Shown piece by piece: positions 62,301-64,000 of a stretch of DNA of 64,000 nt (positions within the stretch are counted from its first letter, which is position 1; each line of letters begins with the position of its first letter). The DNA is from Thermoguttaceae bacterium. GTDB taxonomy: Bacteria > Planctomycetota > Planctomycetia > Pirellulales > Thermoguttaceae. The notes under the pieces were generated by a model. The model made no database searches. It was not told where the DNA came from and worked only from the letters and a program-made list of their open reading frames with translations. The position numbers were made by a program, and so were the translations under genes. The stretch covers positions 1 to 64,000 of the forward strand of contig JAFZNK010000240.1 of assembly GCA_017550965.1 (NCBI GenBank), given 5' to 3'.

Positions 62301-62840
62301 TTGAAGCAAAGGACCTTTCTTTTGATAATCCTCGTAACCTTCCTCATTTAGTACAAATTCGCCGTCTTCATCATAGAACCAGTTATAGCAAACAAGAACC
62401 TTTTCATTTTGAGGTTTCCCATCAATCAGAACTTCCTCTTCTTTGAAATATCCGTCCCACAGCCCGTCGTCGTAATAAAACCATCGTTTTCCGGCGTTCC
62501 ATTGCGTCGACGCGATCTTTTCCGCCACCGAGTCTTCCAAAACTCCGGAACTGACAAGTTCCTGCATATCCTGTTCCGACAAGACGGCGATCGGCGTTTG
62601 TTCGGACGCAGTCGCGACAAGCGCGATGTCGGCGGTTTCAAACGGCGCGGCTCCCATCGGTTCGACGCTAAGTAATTCGCGGTTTTCAAGCGCTTCAAGA
62701 CGCAAAACGGAACGTTTTGGCGAAGCGTGGTTCTTTCGCGGATACGCGGTTCTTCCAGACCTGCTCGTTTGAGTTTTTCCAACGTTGGTCAGAGTATTAA
62801 AAAGATTGCCGAGACGATCAAGAAGGTTATGACTGGCCAT
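59304..62840 (-). CDS. Very large surface-targeted multidomain protein with planctomycete LEPR-XLL-type motif
   Basis: Start at ATG 62840, with GGAAAG about 8 nt upstream; ATG 62864 would add 8 residues. About 1178 aa. The motif RLEALENRELLSVE near residue 48 is the planctomycete export/targeting motif. Then a region like a glycoside-hydrolase barrel (WNAGKRWFYYDDGLWDGYF..., IIPTIWLVGGNAFL, FIAFDEVTVGATCETCAGSH) with an inserted carbohydrate-binding-like beta domain. After about residue 795: an Ig-like module (YQWYRKEYDDG), a CARDB-like module, a PKD-like module (FWFDFGDGTYVER) and a last beta domain. Predicted cell-surface glycan-acting or adhesive protein; catalytic residues not assigned. 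Confidence 0.8.
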   Translation of the reverse strand: MASHNLLDRLGNLFNTLTNVGKTQTSRSGRTAYPRKNHASPKRSVLRLEALENRELLSVEPMGAAPFETADIALVATASEQTPIAVLSEQDMQELVSSGVLEDSVAEKIASTQWNAGKRWFYYDDGLWDGYFKEEEVLIDGKPQNEKVLVCYNWFYDEDGEFVLNEEGYEDYQKKGPLLQLIDDAADAGCNGMVWKCYVDDLADPNNPETEIRTLFLKAVKNYANERNIEIIPTIWLVGGNAFLSQDPNLVEGLLQEKIPMKVGGGEDGESGFVRTVDDMESLDVRDYNPDHPIDPAYWTKTDALNFTESNPGYNGGKSLLVTLPGDKSDGVQRSIEDLPDGYYYVTCKVKIQTATEPDYHAAEVIVYNPDDLSQYAYVDYKRSGDNYVEDGWVEIRSDTFRVSAGVVGVQLSGSGVAGEMYWFDDLKIHAANHDVYDFLPIQRDGTPIRVYKKAESGEYVEIEQTSGEVVNWKLPDDYKLKYEYGPDFYVDKIGDENNPTYVKSVNLEFPEGSQILEENIQTIYVDYYKPKPNRWGDQKAYSVCLSEEKLYKLMEDSALVIQQTLQPKTWFIAFDEVTVGATCETCAGSHLTTAQIFGKSVARQYDIIRNTEGVDPNAEIVVWSDMFYTKHNALERYENVNGSLVDAVNYIPNDLIIACWYDDKDKSKNKSVSEAVDIVSADVKEYLNFFSKRGFRTMAASYYDWEEAVSDMPADKTDANTQGWLDAIADSNGTINNNVGMIYTTWDNRNYAYLDPFGSALQQVEDDATPIASISLNTTLPLVGTALTATLSPDADAQTAATYQWYRKEYDDGIKMTIWKAIANATSPSYTPTADDVGKELKVAAVGIGNYAGTVFAKTSPVRSEDSGVADIAVSNAGKISSVAIVPNGAWSVDGIVLTNVGESESDDVALSFYATVSGTIDEQAILLKTIDCGRLAASAAATVSSGTLLTSGLTLGQAYRIAWKAECSNDSATANNVGLATKSVTVCPEAENVDVVDFDRESYAPRQGDAFWLETWLNSGATGPNKHAFWFDFGDGTYVERANSGVVMPGDYPNAAGNTTISVKVVDLTIKKIVAKGTASLNIVQATPAFYIEPESALNGDALILSVEAFLPVPTAISKWTFDWGYGEKTVLEHLSLKANASHYYAPSQKLRVVTLSVTLDDVDFSVTFDAETLPH

Positions 62841-62937
62841 TAAGATTACTTTCCGGAAATTCATGCCGCTCGACGCGCGTCAAGCGTAAAATCAACATTA
62901 ACAAACGGGAACGATTCCCCTGCGAGTAATGTAACGA

Positions 62938-62966
62938 CTCTTCGTCGATAAATCAAGATAAAAAGG
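62938..62966 (-). promoter_or_regulatory. Promoter of the large surface protein gene
   Basis: TTGATT, 17 nt, TACATT on the minus strand, about 75-100 nt before the start. The remainder of 62967-63145 has only short GC palindromes (GCCGCC...GGCGGC). Confidence 0.55.
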
Positions 62967-63145
62967 CAATTTTCGTAGAAATATTAGCGACGAGTCGGCG
63001 CTACGCCCCGATTGAGAAATCGCGCGTCAACGGATATTCGTCGAACCACGCGGCCGCCGGACTACGGCGGACAAGCCGCCTGCGTCCTTTAGAAGGCGGC
63101 TGAAGATATGCGGCGACGCGTCGCGTGGTCGATCAGCGGTTGCGT

Positions 63146-64000
63146 TCAAAATATCTCGTTGGCGATCAAATGCTCGAACGACTGTTTTTTTCTCACAAGT
63201 CGCGGGACGCCGCCTTCAATCAGGACTTCGGGCGCGAGAAACTTCGAGTTGTAGTTGGACGCCATGGCGGAGCAATAGGCTCCGGCGACTTCGAGGACCA
63301 GGTAGTCGCCGACGTTGGCAAACGGCAATTCGCGCCTGACGACGACTCCGCCTTCTTCTTGCGTAAAGACGTCGCCGGACTCGCACAGCGGCCCGCCGAC
63401 GATCACTTCTTGCGTTCCCTGTTTGGTCGGGCCGCCGTTGACGGGATTGTACGCGATCGAGATCGGATGATAGCTGCCGTACAACATCGGGCGCGGCAAG
63501 TGCGTGAAGCCCGCGTCGACGAGGTAGAAGACGTTTTCTTCCTGTTTCTTAATCGCCTGGATTTTCGTCACGAGACTGCACGAATCGGCGACAAGATATC
63601 GGCCCGGCTCCGTCTCCAGTTCGATCTTATGTCCGAAACTCGCTTCGAGACTCGCGATCGACTTATGCCAAAGCTCCGTATAGCGCGCGACGTCGAAATA
63701 TTCCTCGCCCGTATGATACGGAGTCGGCAGTCCGCCGCCGCAACTAATCGACTTAATTCTCGATCCAATCGCCGTCGCGACGCATTCCATCATCTCGCAC
63801 ACTTGCGCCAGATGTTCGAAATCGCTTCCGGACCCGATATGCATGTGGAGCCCGGTAATATCCATGCCGAAATGCTCCGCCGTCTGAACGCACTGGTGAA
63901 TTTGCGAGAACCAGACTCCGTGCTTCGACAACGGGCCGCCGGTGTTCGTCTTCTTGCTGTGACCGTGTCCGAAGCCGGGATTGACGCGCATCGTCAACTC
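63146..64000 (-). CDS. lysA: Diaminopimelate decarboxylase, C-terminal part (5' end beyond window)
   Basis: The frame stays open to the right edge; the first ATG inside the window lies mid-protein, so the start is outside. The visible 284 residues are the second part of the alanine-racemase-fold barrel and the C-terminal beta domain: MRVNPGFGHGHSKKTNTGGPLSKHG, GLHMHIGSGSDFEHL, SISCGGGLPTPYHTGE, the PLP-phosphate segment ETEPGRYLVADS, and the active-site Cys in GPLCESGDVF. Tyr in AGAYCSAMASNYN completes the site. The enzyme makes lysine from meso-diaminopimelate. Neighbours in the window are unrelated. Confidence 0.93.
   Translation of the reverse strand, partial: ELTMRVNPGFGHGHSKKTNTGGPLSKHGVWFSQIHQCVQTAEHFGMDITGLHMHIGSGSDFEHLAQVCEMMECVATAIGSRIKSISCGGGLPTPYHTGEEYFDVARYTELWHKSIASLEASFGHKIELETEPGRYLVADSCSLVTKIQAIKKQEENVFYLVDAGFTHLPRPMLYGSYHPISIAYNPVNGGPTKQGTQEVIVGGPLCESGDVFTQEEGGVVVRRELPFANVGDYLVLEVAGAYCSAMASNYNSKFLAPEVLIEGGVPRLVRKKQSFEHLIANEIF

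Overview
The window most likely comes from a planctomycete (Pirellulales-like). A very large secreted protein carries the planctomycete N-terminal motif of the LEALENRELL type. There is a family of BBP2/OmpL-like barrels and one BBP7-like barrel, many secreted glycoside-hydrolase-like and FAD proteins, and a signal peptidase with an extra zinc-ribbon-like insertion. Coding sequence is GC-rich with very frequent GACGTCG-type words, which creates long spurious mirror ORFs. Several promoters read as ordinary sigma-70 sites (TTGACN, 16-18 nt, TATAAT-like). No rRNA, tRNA, CRISPR array or classical insertion sequence was recognised.

Layout. 0-9 kb: two tandem TlpA-like thioredoxins (the first cut by the window edge), a pseudopilin, a GH36 alpha-galactosidase coupled to hpt, and a secreted glycoside-hydrolase-like protein. 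9-14.4 kb, minus strand: a probable operon thrC, signal peptidase I, stand-alone RNA polymerase alpha-CTD protein, DUF3592 membrane protein and PIG-L deacetylase. 15-19.5 kb: a giant TolC-like lipoprotein and two pterin-synthase-like paralogues. 19.5-31 kb: four BBP2-type barrels and one BBP7-like barrel, interrupted by an Rpn/PD-(D/E)XK protein and another secreted hydrolase-like protein. Two of the barrels have a conserved promoter-terminator leader.

31.5-41.6 kb, minus strand, is the most striking part: a 10-kb sulfur locus. It holds cysK, a CymR-like Rrf2 regulator, metY, a JAMM peptidase, a three-domain sulfur carrier/E1/rhodanese fusion, a family 2A encapsulin shell, its cysteine desulfurase cargo with a long N-terminal extension, serine acetyltransferase, a second sulfur carrier ending GGGR, a second E1 (MoeB-like), a second JAMM peptidase and a TusA-like protein. 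I infer two protein-thiocarboxylate routes, one to cysteine and one to homocysteine. Both would use carriers whose Gly-Gly must be exposed by a JAMM peptidase, and both would be fed from sulfane sulfur handled by an encapsulin nanocompartment.

42.9-53.5 kb, plus strand: a predicted defence/DNA-modification island (SNF2-DUF3883 helicase, small membrane protein, small Pro/Ser-rich protein, DUF1156 adenine methylase, HEPN-DUF499 ATPase). Clusters of palindromic repeats in opposite orientation flank it. 53.8-64 kb: an ABC-2 permease, an array of 61-bp hairpin repeats, a secreted FAD oxidoreductase, the giant surface protein and the 3' part of lysA.
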